Assembly: GCF_026340655.1 (NCBI RefSeq)
Contig: NZ_JAPEOZ010000001.1
Coordinates: 1,240,001-1,304,000 of the forward strand
Length of the DNA stretch: 64,000 nt
Reading direction: 5' to 3'
From: Streptomyces sp. NBC_01275
GTDB taxonomy: Bacteria > Actinomycetota > Actinomycetes > Streptomycetales > Streptomycetaceae
Part shown: piece after piece, positions 17,661-26,531 of the stretch
Layout of the letters: each line of letters begins with the position of its first letter
Numbering within the stretch: position 1 is the stretch's first letter
The notes under the pieces: model-generated
Database searches by the model: none
What the model saw: only the letters and a program-made list of their open reading frames with translations
What the model was told of the DNA's origin: nothing
Translations under genes and position numbers: made by a program

Positions 17661-19385
17661 ATGGTGCACATGCCACAGACCTTCGACCCGCTTCCCCGCG
17701 AACTCGCCGACGCCTACGTCGACGAGCTCATCGCCCTCGACCCGATCACCGGCACCTACCTCGGGGTCCCGGAGAGTTCGAGCCGGCTGCCCGACTTCTC
17801 GCCCACGGGCCGGGAGACGCTCGCGCAACTCGCGCGGGACACCCTCGCCGCGCTCGCCGAGGCGGAGCGGCGGCCCGGCGCGGACCGTGACGTCGAGCGC
17901 CGGTGTGCACGCCTGCTGCGCGAGCGCCTGACCGCGGAGCTCTCCGTGCACGACGCGGAGGAGGGGCTGCGCTCGGTCGGCAACATGTCCACGCCGGCCC
18001 ACCATGTGCGCGACGTGTTCACCGTGACCCCCACCCGGACCGAGGAGGACTGGGCGGCGGTCGGGACGCGGCTGCGCGCGGTCCCGGCGGCCCTCGCGGG
18101 CTACCAGGAGTCCCTGGCCCTCGGCCTGGAGCGCAAGCTGTACGCGGCCCCGCGCCCGACCGCCACGTTCGTCGGGCAGCTCACCGAGTGGTCGGACACG
18201 GACGGCGCGGGCCGCGGCTGGTTCGAGGACTTCGTGTCCGCCGGAGCCGAGTCGCTGTCCGAGCCCCTGCCCGAGGCGCTGCGCGCGGAGCTGGACGAGG
18301 CGGCCCGTGCGGCGACCGCGGCGGTCGTGGGGCTGCGGGACTGGATGCGCGACGTGTACGCGCCGGCCGTGCAGGACGCGCCGAACACGGTCGGCCGGGA
18401 GCGGTACGCCCGCTGGGCGCGCTACTTCAACGGCACCGACCTCGACCTGGACGAGGCGTACGCCTACGGCTGGGCGGAGTACCGGCGGCTCCTGGCCGAG
18501 ATGCGGCAGGAGGCCGAGAAGATCCTGCCGGGCGCCGAGACCCCGTGGGTCGCGCTCGCCCACCTCGACGCGCACGGCAAGCACATCGAGGGCGTCGAAG
18601 AGGTCCGCGACTGGCTCCAGGGGCTGATGGACCAGGCGATCGACGCGCTGGACGGCACCCACTTCGAACTCGCCGAGCGGGTACGGAGGGTGGAGTCCCG
18701 CATCGCCCCGCCCGGCAGCGCCGCGGCCCCTTACTACACGCCCCCGTCGGAGGACTTCTCGCGTCCGGGCCGCACCTGGCTGCCGACGATGGGACAGACC
18801 CGCTTCCCGGTCTACGACCTGGTCTCCACCTGGTACCACGAAGGCGTCCCCGGCCATCACCTCCAGCTCGCGCAGTGGGCGCACATCGCCGGGAACCTCT
18901 CCCGCTACCAGGCCTCCGTCGGCATGGTCAGCGCCAACGCCGAGGGCTGGGCACTGTACGCCGAGCGGCTGATGGACGAGCTCGGCTTCCTCACGGACGC
19001 GGAGCAGCGGCTCGGCTATCTGGACGCGCAGATGATGCGGGCGGCCCGGGTCATCGTCGACATCGGCATGCACCTGGAGCTGGAGATCCCGGCGGACTCC
19101 CCGTTCCACCCGGGCGAGCGCTGGACGCCGGAGCTGGCGCAGGAGTTCTTCGGCGCGCACAGCAGCCGCCCGGCGGACTTCGTGGAGAGCGAGCTGACCC
19201 GCTACCTCACGATCCCCGGCCAGGCGATCGGCTACAAGCTCGGCGAACGGGCCTGGCTGCTGGGCCGGGAGGGGGCCCGCGAGCGCCACGGCGACGCCTT
19301 CGACCTCAAGGCGTGGCACATGGCGGCCCTGTCGCAGGGTTCGCTGGGGCTGGACGACCTGGTGGACGAGCTGTCCCAGCTCTGA
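17661..19385 (+). CDS. DUF885 family metallopeptidase-like protein
   Basis: A 574-residue DUF885 protein. The key motif is YHEGVPGHHLQ near residues 392-402, an extended HExxH-like zinc site shared by this family, with a supporting Glu in the later MVSANAEGWALYAERL helix. Members are thought to be zinc carboxypeptidases or dipeptidases, but few have known substrates. There is no signal peptide, so it is likely cytosolic. ATG 17670 (MPQTFDPL) is an alternative start three codons downstream. Confidence 0.88.
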   Translation: MVHMPQTFDPLPRELADAYVDELIALDPITGTYLGVPESSSRLPDFSPTGRETLAQLARDTLAALAEAERRPGADRDVERRCARLLRERLTAELSVHDAEEGLRSVGNMSTPAHHVRDVFTVTPTRTEEDWAAVGTRLRAVPAALAGYQESLALGLERKLYAAPRPTATFVGQLTEWSDTDGAGRGWFEDFVSAGAESLSEPLPEALRAELDEAARAATAAVVGLRDWMRDVYAPAVQDAPNTVGRERYARWARYFNGTDLDLDEAYAYGWAEYRRLLAEMRQEAEKILPGAETPWVALAHLDAHGKHIEGVEEVRDWLQGLMDQAIDALDGTHFELAERVRRVESRIAPPGSAAAPYYTPPSEDFSRPGRTWLPTMGQTRFPVYDLVSTWYHEGVPGHHLQLAQWAHIAGNLSRYQASVGMVSANAEGWALYAERLMDELGFLTDAEQRLGYLDAQMMRAARVIVDIGMHLELEIPADSPFHPGERWTPELAQEFFGAHSSRPADFVESELTRYLTIPGQAIGYKLGERAWLLGREGARERHGDAFDLKAWHMAALSQGSLGLDDLVDELSQL

Positions 19386-19459
19386 CACGAGCGCTGCGAG
19401 CGGGCCCCGTCGGATATTCGCTGTCCCCGGGGGCCGCTCGTACGCCACTCTCGTCTGCC

Positions 19460-20266
19460 ATGAGCACGCACCGCACCCTCTTCCTCTCGCCCCGCGTCAC
19501 CGCGACGGGCCACGCCTTCGCGGACGCGGCCCGGCGACGCGGGGCGCACGTCGAGACGCTCCGCGAGTGGCGGGTACCGGGTCCGTTGCGCCGGACCGCG
19601 GGGGCCTCCCTGTACGCCGGTCCGCTGTTCGCCGACGCCGTCGCGGGGGAGTTGGGGCTCGGCCTGCTGGAGGCCCCGGAGGACTGGCTGGCCCGGCTGC
19701 CTCGCGAACTCACCCTGCGGGACGTCGAGTTCACCACGATCGCGCAGGCGCGTCGGCTGCGCCGGCCGGCGTTCGTGAAGCCGCCGAACGACAAGAGCTT
19801 CCCCGCCCGGGTCTACCCGGACGGCAGCGGCCTGCCGGGGCCCGACGCAGTCGAGGACACGGAGCCGGTGCTGGTGAGCGACATCGTGTCGTTCGCCGTG
19901 GAGTACCGGCTGTTCCTGCTGGACGGCGAGGTGCGCACGGGCAGCCGGTACGCGACCCGGGGCGGCCTCGACGTCGCCCCGCTGGCGGCCGACCCGCACC
20001 GCGCCGAGGTCCTGGCGTTCGCCGAGCGGCTGGCCGGGACGGGGCTGCCGAGCGCCGTCGTGGTGGACGTCGGCGTGATCGACCGCCCGGTCGACGGCTC
20101 CGGTTGGGCCGTGGTGGAGGCCAACGCCGCCTGGGCCAGCGGACATTACGCGTGCGACGCGGACACCGCGCTGGACGTGGTGCTCCACGCGGCCCGCCCC
20201 GAGGCCGAGTTCGGGACGGCGGACCGCGGTTTCCTCCGCCCCGTGCCGGAGGTCGTACGGGACTGA
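19460..20266 (+). CDS. ATP-grasp domain protein
   Basis: A 268-residue protein of the ATP-grasp-like DUF4343 type. Visible elements are RPAFVKPPNDKSFPARVY (nucleotide-binding Lys), VEYRLFLLDGEVRTGSRY and the late WAVVEANAAWASGHYACD, where the acidic Glu-Ala-Asn triad fits a magnesium site. Carboxylate-amine ligation is the family reaction, but the substrate is unknown. The start ATG 19460 begins the conserved part. It is followed, tail to tail, by a broken rhodanese gene at the island edge. Confidence 0.78.
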   Translation: MSTHRTLFLSPRVTATGHAFADAARRRGAHVETLREWRVPGPLRRTAGASLYAGPLFADAVAGELGLGLLEAPEDWLARLPRELTLRDVEFTTIAQARRLRRPAFVKPPNDKSFPARVYPDGSGLPGPDAVEDTEPVLVSDIVSFAVEYRLFLLDGEVRTGSRYATRGGLDVAPLAADPHRAEVLAFAERLAGTGLPSAVVVDVGVIDRPVDGSGWAVVEANAAWASGHYACDADTALDVVLHAARPEAEFGTADRGFLRPVPEVVRD

Positions 20267-20267
20267 C

Positions 20268-20474
20268 CGGCCACGTCGCGGTTCGGCGACCGCAGTTCTC
20301 CGCGTCCACGGGAGCGGTGAGCGGATCGGCTTCGCGCTCCGCCCGCCCCTCCCAGGTCTCGTAGGCGAAGCCCTCGCGCGCCCAGTACTCGAAGCCGCCG
20401 AGCATCTCCTTGACCCGGTAGCCGAGTTCGGCGAGCGCGAGGGCGGCGCGGTCCGGCTTATGAACAGCTCGCAC
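20268..20474 (-). pseudogene. 3' fragment of a rhodanese-like gene at the left island edge
   Basis: The minus strand encodes the C-terminal 60 or so residues of a rhodanese-domain protein (ALALAELGYRVKEMLGGFEYW then AREGFAYETWEG and DPLTAPVDAENCG). The catalytic cysteine part and N-terminus are missing. Homology breaks off near 20,462, where island DNA begins. The expected stop after ENCG also seems lost (a CGA where TGA would fit), and the frame runs on antisense to the ATP-grasp gene. It marks where the island replaced chromosomal DNA. Confidence 0.7.
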
Positions 20475-20675
20475 GTCTCAGAGCCCCTCCTGTCTCACCA
20501 ACGTCCAGGTGGGGCACCAGCTTGATCGACTACGGACTGAGCGGGCAAGTGTCTCAGTGATAGCCGGGGACCGTTGCTCGTTCGTGACCTGTGCGCCCGG
20601 TTCGCGGATGCGTCTTTCGGGGGCGGGATTCGTCGGATAAGAAGTCATCTCATTTGGTTGAGTAAGCTGCCAGTC

Positions 20676-21153
20676 GTGGCGAGGATCGTTGAGCGGCTGC
20701 TGCCGGATGAGTTGTGGGAGCTGTTCCAGCGGCTGGTGCCGGAGGCGCCCTCGCGGCCCCAGGGTGGGGGCCGACGTCGACACGGTGACCGTGAAGTGCT
20801 GGCCGCAATCGTCTTCGTGGCGACCTCGGGCTGCACGTGGCAGCAGTTGCCGACCGCGTCGTTCGGGCCGTCCGGCGCGACGGCTCACCGGCGTTTCACC
20901 GAGTGGTCGAAGGCTCGGGTGTGGGCCAAACTCCACCGTCTGGTGCTCGACGAACTCGGATCCCGTGGCGAGTTGGACTGGTCGCGGTGCGCGATCGACT
21001 CGGTGAACATGCGGGCCCTGAAAAGGGGAAGCCGACAGGTCCGAATCCTGTAGACCGGGGCAAGTACGGGTCAAAGATCCACTTGATCACGGAGCGCACC
21101 GGACTGCCCCTGCCCATCGGCATCTCGGGCGCCGACACGCACGACAGCCAGGC
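20676..21153 (+). pseudogene. IS5-family transposase, N-terminal part
   Basis: Encodes the helix-turn-helix half (VERLLPDELWELFQRLVPEA, GGRRRHGDREVLAAIVFVATSGCTW) and the start of the DDE domain in frame 1. The reading frame shifts by -1 near 21,030 at a run CTGAAAAGGGG, after which DRGKYGSKIHLITERTGLPL and GADTHDSQAL follow. In this subgroup orfA and orfB often overlap, so the shift may be programmed rather than damage. The gene is cut after DSQAL by the lectin-carrying element. GTG 20,676 is a likely start. Confidence 0.75.
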
Positions 21154-21171
21154 ACTGAGCCTTTTCCATCT

Positions 21172-21978
21172 TCAGTCTGAGCTGGCCAGATGAAGGGTGA
21201 GGACAGCCTGGACGAGGCTCGTGATTCGGGTCGTCGAGCAGCGGAGCTTGCGCAAGAGCCGCCAGGACTTGAGGGTGGCGATGGCTTGTTCGACCAGTGC
21301 CCGCACCTTCGCATGGGACCGGTTGACGGCCTGCTGACCGGCGGACAGCTTCTCCCATCGGCCGCGGTAAGGCAGGCGGACCGTGCCACCCGCGCCCTGA
21401 TAACCCTTGTCCGCCCAGCAGTTGATGCCGGCCTGGGCGAGAGCGTCGATGATGCCGTGTTCGCGTGCGGCCCTGACGTCATGGACGGCACCGGCCAGGG
21501 CTGGCGAAGCCCACAGGAGACGACCCTTCGGGTCGGCTATGACCTGCACGTTCATGCCGTGCTTCTTATGTTTGCCCGAGTAGAAAGGCCGGTCGGCGGC
21601 GATCCTGTCGATCGGCAGAAGCGTCCCGTCCAGGATCAGGTACGCCTTCGTCGACGCAGCCCGTACTGCTTCGGCGAGCGTGGGGGCAAGGGCGGCCAGG
21701 AGTTCCACTGCTTCGCTGATGTACCGGTAGGCGGTGGTGGTGCCGATCCCGAAACCGGCCGCGAGCTGGGCGTAGGGCTGGCCGTTACGGAGGTGCGTGA
21801 GAGTGAGCAGGGCTTGTCGGCCCGCGCTCAGGCGCCGCCACCGGGTTCCGAGAGCGTGGCGGTGTTTCCTCAAACGGGCGGCGAGGAAGCGGAGGGCAGA
21901 GCTGGACACGTCGACGCCGGACGGGTAGACGAGCATGCGAAGCCTCTGGTGGAGACGGTTCTCTTGGTCGAAACCCAT
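21172..21978 (-). CDS. IS5-family DDE transposase
   Basis: An intact 268-residue transposase. Residues 40-100 form a helix-turn-helix (RQALLTLTHLRNGQPYAQLAAGFGIG). The DDE domain has YLILDGTLLPIDRI (first Asp), WADKGYQGAGG (second Asp) and the C-terminal helix with VEQAIATLKSWR (Glu). The length fits single-frame IS5 elements of the IS112/ISL2 kind. The stop is 15 bases from the terminal repeat. A truncated homologue sits at 31,012-31,435. It is the best candidate in the island for a working transposase. Confidence 0.88.
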   Translation of the reverse strand: MGFDQENRLHQRLRMLVYPSGVDVSSSALRFLAARLRKHRHALGTRWRRLSAGRQALLTLTHLRNGQPYAQLAAGFGIGTTTAYRYISEAVELLAALAPTLAEAVRAASTKAYLILDGTLLPIDRIAADRPFYSGKHKKHGMNVQVIADPKGRLLWASPALAGAVHDVRAAREHGIIDALAQAGINCWADKGYQGAGGTVRLPYRGRWEKLSAGQQAVNRSHAKVRALVEQAIATLKSWRLLRKLRCSTTRITSLVQAVLTLHLASSD

Positions 21979-22115
21979 CTACCAGGGGCTTCACCTGTCA
22001 GTCAGGCCAACTGCCCCACCAACGCGAGAGGTTGGAAAGGCTCACTGCCACAGCAGGGCCTCCTGGTATTCGCCCCGGGATCGCATCCCGAACCGCCAGA
22101 AGGCCCTGCCGTTGT

Positions 22116-22160
22116 GAACGCCGTTCCTGCCGTGTGATCGCCCCGGCAGGAACGGCGTTC
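22116..22160 (-). terminator. Strong hairpin terminator after the lectin gene
   Basis: A perfect 17-base stem (22,116-22,132 with 22,144-22,160, loop of 11) lies 50 bases beyond the lectin stop codon on the minus strand. Confidence 0.8.
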
Positions 22161-22209
22161 GGTTGAGCAAGCCCGCCGAACGGTGAGCGGCAGGCTGCTC
22201 GGAAGCGGC

Positions 22210-22782
22210 CTAACTCACGATCCAGACCTGGGCCGCCGCCGGGTGTGCGTCGTCGCAACTCCACTGCATGAGCTGGCTGCCGGCACCGCCGACCGTGTCG
22301 AGGCACAGATTGGTGCCCACGTGCCTGAACTTCGCGCCGATCTTCTGGTCGACGATCACGGCGGTCTCGACCCACTGTTCCGACGCCAGCCCGTCACAGA
22401 GGTACTCGTCGACGGCCTCGCCCGGAACGCTAGTGCCGTTGTTGACCTCGGCGCAGTACCCGCTCGCCTGATTCACCAGGTAGTAGGTGTCCGCCGAACC
22501 GGTCGACACAAACGCCCAGTTCTGCGTGCTGGAGCCGTTGCAGGTGGCCAGCTGAAGTCTGACGTTGAGCACCCCGCCGGGCGCGTCCACGCATTGGCTG
22601 TAGGCCATGTTCTTGATCGTGTGATAGCTGCTCGCGGCAGCGGCGGCCGTGACACGGGCGGACACTCCCGCCGTAGAGTCCGGCGTCGGCACGGCGGCAC
22701 TCGCTCCCGTCGCCAACGTGACCATGCCCGCGCAGCTCAGAAGCGTCGCCGCCAGGACGGTGATCCTGTTCTGGATCTTCAT
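22210..22782 (-). CDS. Secreted ricin-type beta-trefoil lectin domain protein
   Basis: A 190-residue protein with a Sec signal peptide (MKIQNRITVLAATLLSCAGM then an Ala-rich cleavage region near residue 30) and one RICIN carbohydrate-binding domain. The trefoil repeats are recognisable by Q-x-W motifs (TQNWAFV, SEQWVE, AAQVWIV) and paired cysteines (SQCVD/ATCNG, NLCLD/WSCDD). No catalytic domain is attached, so it is a free lectin, perhaps binding cell-wall or plant polysaccharide. It has its own terminator and lies inside an IS5-type element as passenger DNA. Confidence 0.85.
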   Translation of the reverse strand: MKIQNRITVLAATLLSCAGMVTLATGASAAVPTPDSTAGVSARVTAAAAASSYHTIKNMAYSQCVDAPGGVLNVRLQLATCNGSSTQNWAFVSTGSADTYYLVNQASGYCAEVNNGTSVPGEAVDEYLCDGLASEQWVETAVIVDQKIGAKFRHVGTNLCLDTVGGAGSQLMQWSCDDAHPAAAQVWIVS

Positions 22783-22954
22783 CGTCGCAACTCCTATGAC
22801 TTGTCGACCGGAAACCCGATTCCGTCTCGCTCGGGGATAGTGTGTCCCGGCGAAAGCGCGCAGTCGCCTTCTGTTCCGGCCAGCGGACCAGCCATCGCTT
22901 CCTGGCTTGTTCCTCTACGTCCGAACTAACGCGGGAGGTTGGAAAAGGCTCACT

Positions 22955-23231
22955 GATCCCCTTGGTGCAGGACATACCGCCGATCCGATCCCGCCGGGGA
23001 CCCCGGCGGCGCAGGCCCCACAAACTCCACGCGGGCAAGGGCTATGACTACAACCACCTGCGGCGATGGTTATCCAGCCGAGGAATCCGGCACCGCATCC
23101 CCCGCAGAGGAATTGACTCCTCGACCCGTCTGGGCCGCCACCGTTCGACCATGGAACGCACGATGTCCTGGCTCGCTGGATGCCGCCGATTGCACCGCCG
23201 CTACGAGCGCAAGGCCGAGCACTTCCTGGTA
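22955..23231 (+). pseudogene. IS5-family transposase, C-terminal part
   Basis: Continuation of the transposase interrupted at 21,153: IPLVQDIPPIRSRRGPRRRR, then HAGKGYDYNHLRRWL, RGIDSSTRLGRHRSTMERTMSW and RRYERKAEHFL. These are the second DDE Asp region and the R-x-x-ER catalytic Glu region of IS427-like enzymes. Similarity ends at AEHFL near 23,231 and the expected final 20-30 residues are absent. No start codon of its own. Confidence 0.8.
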
Positions 23232-23347
23232 GAGAAGCGCCATCGTCGGGGCATTGAAATTCTATCCACGACAGGGTGGAAATGCTAAGTTGGAATCACT
23301 TGCCGCTCTACCGATTGTGGCGGTAGTTCTAAATTTCGGGGAACGTA

Positions 23348-23854
23348 ATGAATATGCGAAGCTTTGCCCTTAGGGGTGCTCTGGCCGCCATGGCAGCTCT
23401 GGCCGGAAATCTAGTGGCACTTCCAACGGAGGCCCAGGCTGCATGGAAGTGTCCAGACGGCTACTTCTGCATGTACGAGAATTCTAATTACACGGGATCG
23501 GTCGCAGTTATCCCAGAAGTTAACGAGAAGATGAGTGGTTACACTGGAGGTATCGCTAACCTTCGTAACGCTCATTTCACTAATGGGAAGATCGTGGACG
23601 ATGCTGTATCGTCTGTCGTAAACAACACAAGCCAGAATATTTTCTTCTATTCGGATCACGACTATAACAGCTCTAGTGGCGAAAACCCCTATGTGTGGGG
23701 GCCGACCGTTATTCGTCCACACCAGGGTTGGCCGACTATGAATGCTCTCGAGAATGACAATATTGGATCCATCAGCGTAGGTCAGAAGCACTACTGCGGA
23801 CACGTGAACTTCCATGGGTGGAAGTGTGGCGCGTGGATATCTGATCGAAACTGA
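23348..23854 (+). CDS. Secreted peptidase-inhibitor I36 family protein
   Basis: A 168-residue secreted protein with a signal peptide (residues 1 to about 31, MNMRSFALRGALAAMAALAG...AQA). The mature part begins WKCPDGYFCMYENSNYTG, the hallmark of the peptidase inhibitor I36/beta-gamma crystallin-like family found in Streptomyces (SMI-type metalloproteinase inhibitors). A Cys pair near the C-terminus (HYCGH, WKCGAW) completes it. The gene is clearly richer in A+T than the chromosome. Inhibition of a protease is inferred from the family. Its stop lies seven bases before the end of an IS1380 copy. Confidence 0.82.
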   Translation: MNMRSFALRGALAAMAALAGNLVALPTEAQAAWKCPDGYFCMYENSNYTGSVAVIPEVNEKMSGYTGGIANLRNAHFTNGKIVDDAVSSVVNNTSQNIFFYSDHDYNSSSGENPYVWGPTVIRPHQGWPTMNALENDNIGSISVGQKHYCGHVNFHGWKCGAWISDRN

Positions 23855-23860
23855 AGCAGA

Positions 23861-25440
23861 TGAGCCTCGATCTTTCTTGACGGTCCGCCGACGGAGTCGG
23901 CGGACCGTTCGGCTTTCGGTGGCTGAGGGTCGCGTCGGGTGGGCGCCGGGTTGCACTTTCCCGGTGTGGTGGTGCGGATCGTTGGGGTGGTCGGTGTGGC
24001 TGGTCAGCCGGGGCTCGGCAAGGCATTGAGCCGGTCGATTGCCCGGGTGATCTCGTCGGTCCAGGGCCATCGGGTGGTGAAGCGGAGGCAGCGGCGGCGG
24101 CGGCCGGTGGTGACGAGGTGGCCGGCCGGGCTGAACAGGCGGAGCCGCATACGGCGGGGCTCCCAGAGCCGGGCCTTGCCGTTCAGGCAAGCATCGGCAT
24201 CCAAGCCAGCAGGTCGAGTGCGATCTGGACGATCTCCAGCCAGACCCTGTTCTGCGCGCTGTCGTGCAGGGGCAGGTTCCACAGGCCGGTCGCACGGGCA
24301 GCCCGGATGCGGTCCTCGGCCCGTGCCCGCAGGCGGTGGCGGACTTCGAGCCCGGCGATGGGCCAGCCGGTGGTGTTGGTGGCGAAGCACGTGATCCGCA
24401 TGCCGTCGGCGTGCGTGATCCTCAACTGGGCACCGGGGTGCGGTCGTTCCTTCCGAACGATCAGCCGCATGCCCTTCGGCCAGCCATCGAGCATGCCGCC
24501 GGTGAGTTCGGCGACCCAGGCCCCGTCCCGGATCTCTCCGTCGGGCTCGACGGCCGGCGTCCATGCCGCGAGCGACACCTTGAGTACGGCCTGGTGGACT
24601 GTGTCGGTGATGGTCATGCCGACCGAATACGACAACCACCGCCCGCGTTTCGCGAGCCAGGCCACGAACTCGTGGGTACCGCCCGCAGAGTCGGTGCGGA
24701 TCAGCGTCCGGCGCCCGCGCCGATAGGACGTGGGCAGCTGGGCCAAGGCCAGTTGGGTGGTGGTGATGTGATCGGCGGCGGTGTTGCTGCCCGCGTTCCC
24801 GGGCCTGAGCAGAGCGGCCACCGGCTCGCCGGACCCGCCCGTCCCGTGATCGACGAAGCCCGTCAGCGGGTGGTGGCCGAAGGTCTTCTTCCAGGTCGCA
24901 GCCGTGTCTTCCGTGTCGGAGTGTGCGATCACCAGGACGCCGTCCAGGTCCACGGTCACAGAGCCAGTCGCATCCGGCGCCGTCTGCCCGGCCAACTTCC
25001 ATACGTGTTGGCGCACTTGGGAACGGGCGCTGCGGATCGCGTTCAAGGCGTGCCGGCCGCCCGCTGCGAGCGTGTCGATCAGCCGGGAGGCTGTCGGGTC
25101 CGAGGCCACCGGCCCGAACACGGCCGGCTCGGCCCGCAGGATGCCGACGTCGGCCAGGCAGTCGCCACCGAGGGCGACCGCGAGCATCACGTTCAGCAGG
25201 ATCTTGCACCGCCCTCGGCTTGCGTCAGGGTGTCAGAGCCGCAGATATCGCAGTATCCAGGCCCGTCTTGCGGACCGTCTCCACCAACAGCACGGCCCCG
25301 GCCTGCGAGCCCGCTCCACGACCGCTGCCCTCAACGCGGACACGCGGGTACGACCCGATGCGCTTCTTCGCCTGAGAAGTGCTTCTTTCCACGGCACGAT
25401 CTGGACCCTTGACAAGTCCTATCGTTCCAGGTCAGGAGTG
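23861..25440 (-). mobile_element. IS1380-family element, copy 1 (decayed transposase)
   Basis: Minus-strand IS1380 transposase covering almost the whole protein in broken frames. YPRVRVEGSGRGAGSQAG...ETVRKTGLDTAISAALTP is followed by a TGA where Trp is expected (near 25,235). A long intact middle (24,183-25,190) carries VTVDLDGVLVIAHSDTE and GSNTAADH...RTDSAGGTHEF. A frameshift after LLAWMPMLA near 24,180 comes before the C-terminus ending LNALPSPG at 24,004. The transposase-tail end has a strong hairpin (23,882-23,892 with 23,896-23,906) and the motif GAGCCTCGATC. It is surely inactive. Confidence 0.8.
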
Positions 25441-25498
25441 CTTCTCGCGTTTGTGATCAAGCCTCGGACGGACCACCTCGCGAAAGCCCGAGGTTAGG

Positions 25499-25511
25499 TA
25501 TCCTTACCCTC
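25499..25511 (+). promoter_or_regulatory. Possible leaderless promoter of the sigma factor gene
   Basis: A TATCCT box at 25,499-25,504 lies seven bases before the GTG start at 25,512, and no ribosome binding site is visible. This is the usual spacing for a leaderless actinobacterial mRNA. No convincing -35 box was found. Confidence 0.35.
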
Positions 25512-26459
25512 GTGGTCGAACTCCTGGCACGTGGAGCGCCGTCGGACGGCGAGCTGGTGCGCGCGGCGCAGGCGGGCGAGGTGGGGTGCCTCGGGCTCCT
25601 TCTCGCCCGGCATCGAGCGGGCATGTATGCCGTCGCGTTGGCGATGCTTGGTCACGTCGCGGATGCCGAGGACGCCGTACAGGAGGCGGCGATCACCGCG
25701 CTGCGCCGCATCGGCGACGTCCGGGACCCGCATGCGTTCGGCCCATGGATGCGGATGATCGTGCGCAACACGTGCCGCGCCCAACTGCGCAAGACGTCTG
25801 CCGTTCCTATGGCCGAACTCTCAGGCACCGCTGCGATGGACCGGACGGATGGTCCGCCCGACCCCGCGGAGGTGCTCGAACGGCACGCTTTGCGGGACTG
25901 GGTATGGACGGCCCTGGAGGAGTTGACGCCTGGGCTGCGGCTGGTGACGATGCTGCGCTACTTCACCGACGTCACGGCTTACGAGGACATCGCAGCGCTG
26001 TGTGCCATACCGGTCGGCACGGTGCGTAGTCGACTCAGCCAGGCACGTCTGAAGTTGACGGAGTCGTTGCTGAGTTCGGCCGACCGCGTGCACGGTGACG
26101 CTACGGCGCGGACCGCACTGCACCGCGGGTTGGCCGAGGAGGCTATGGCGTCCGCCCAGCGCGGCGCATTCGTCCCGGCGGTGTCCGAACAATGGATGCC
26201 GCAGGCGGAGGTGACCTGGCCGACCGGCAAACTCACGGCTCTCGGGTATTTCAACGGTGCGTTCGAGCGTGACCTGTCCGACGGCGTGCGCCAGAAGGTG
26301 GTGGACGTAGTGGCTAGCCGTGACGTCGTCATCTGGGAGGCCGCCCTGCTCAGTCCGCCAGAGAACCCGTTGCACTGTCCGCCTGGCATCGTGTGGGTCC
26401 ACTTCTTGGAAGGGGGCCGCGTCAGCAAGCTGAGGCTGTTCCATCAGCGCCGCCATTGA
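25512..26459 (+). CDS. ECF sigma factor with C-terminal SnoaL-like domain
   Basis: A 315-residue extracytoplasmic-function sigma factor. Region 2 (residues 12-95, HVADAEDAVQEAAITALRRIG) and region 4 (residues 135-190, YEDIAALCAIPVGTVRSRLSQARLKL) are clear. About 115 extra C-terminal residues resemble the SnoaL-type domain that regulates some ECF groups in place of a separate anti-sigma factor. No anti-sigma gene is nearby. The hydrolase and GNAT genes downstream may be its operon or regulon. GC content is like the chromosome, unlike other island genes. Confidence 0.82.
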   Translation: MVELLARGAPSDGELVRAAQAGEVGCLGLLLARHRAGMYAVALAMLGHVADAEDAVQEAAITALRRIGDVRDPHAFGPWMRMIVRNTCRAQLRKTSAVPMAELSGTAAMDRTDGPPDPAEVLERHALRDWVWTALEELTPGLRLVTMLRYFTDVTAYEDIAALCAIPVGTVRSRLSQARLKLTESLLSSADRVHGDATARTALHRGLAEEAMASAQRGAFVPAVSEQWMPQAEVTWPTGKLTALGYFNGAFERDLSDGVRQKVVDVVASRDVVIWEAALLSPPENPLHCPPGIVWVHFLEGGRVSKLRLFHQRRH

Positions 26460-26531
26460 CGGGGCCGGCAGTCCGGCGGACGAGTTCTGCAGCAGATCGA
26501 ACTTTCCCGGGCCTCACCGCATCGTGTGGGT

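Larger units (their letters stand above)
21157..22951. mobile_element. IS5-type (ISL2-like) element carrying a lectin gene
   Basis: A 1,795-base unit inserted in the IS5 transposase above. Terminal inverted repeats are GAGCCTTTTCC at 21,157 and GGAAAAGGCTC ending at 22,951. They are flanked by ACT at 21,154-21,156 and 22,952-22,954, a 3-base duplication of the ANT type known for the ISL2 subgroup. Removing the unit and one ACT restores the host frame (DSQAL joined to IPLV). A second, slightly damaged copy of the right end (GGAAAGGCTC, 22,034-22,043) lies between the transposase and the lectin gene, so the basic 887-base IS seems to have captured the lectin by using a more distant end. Confidence 0.8.
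20637..23231 (+). mobile_element. IS5-family element, interrupted and truncated
   Basis: An IS5-family (two-frame, IS427-like) element. Its left end is probably near 20,637-20,656 (AAGTCATCTCATTTGG). Its transposase gene is split at 21,153/21,154 by a second element and resumes at 22,955 in the right order. The right end is missing after 23,231, where the coding similarity stops. The interrupting element with one copy of the target triplet spans 21,157-22,954. The 160 bases before it, 20,475-20,636, contain no gene I recognise. Confidence 0.75.

Noticed and set aside
15864..19448. Very long minus-strand open frame of 1,194 codons
   Set aside because: Only the part from 17,084 down (PLP lyase) has family motifs. 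The rest is antisense to the Lrp and DUF885 genes and follows from GC-rich codon bias.
20478..21074. Minus-strand frame of 198 codons at the island's left edge
   Set aside because: Antisense to the IS5 transposase and without any family feature.
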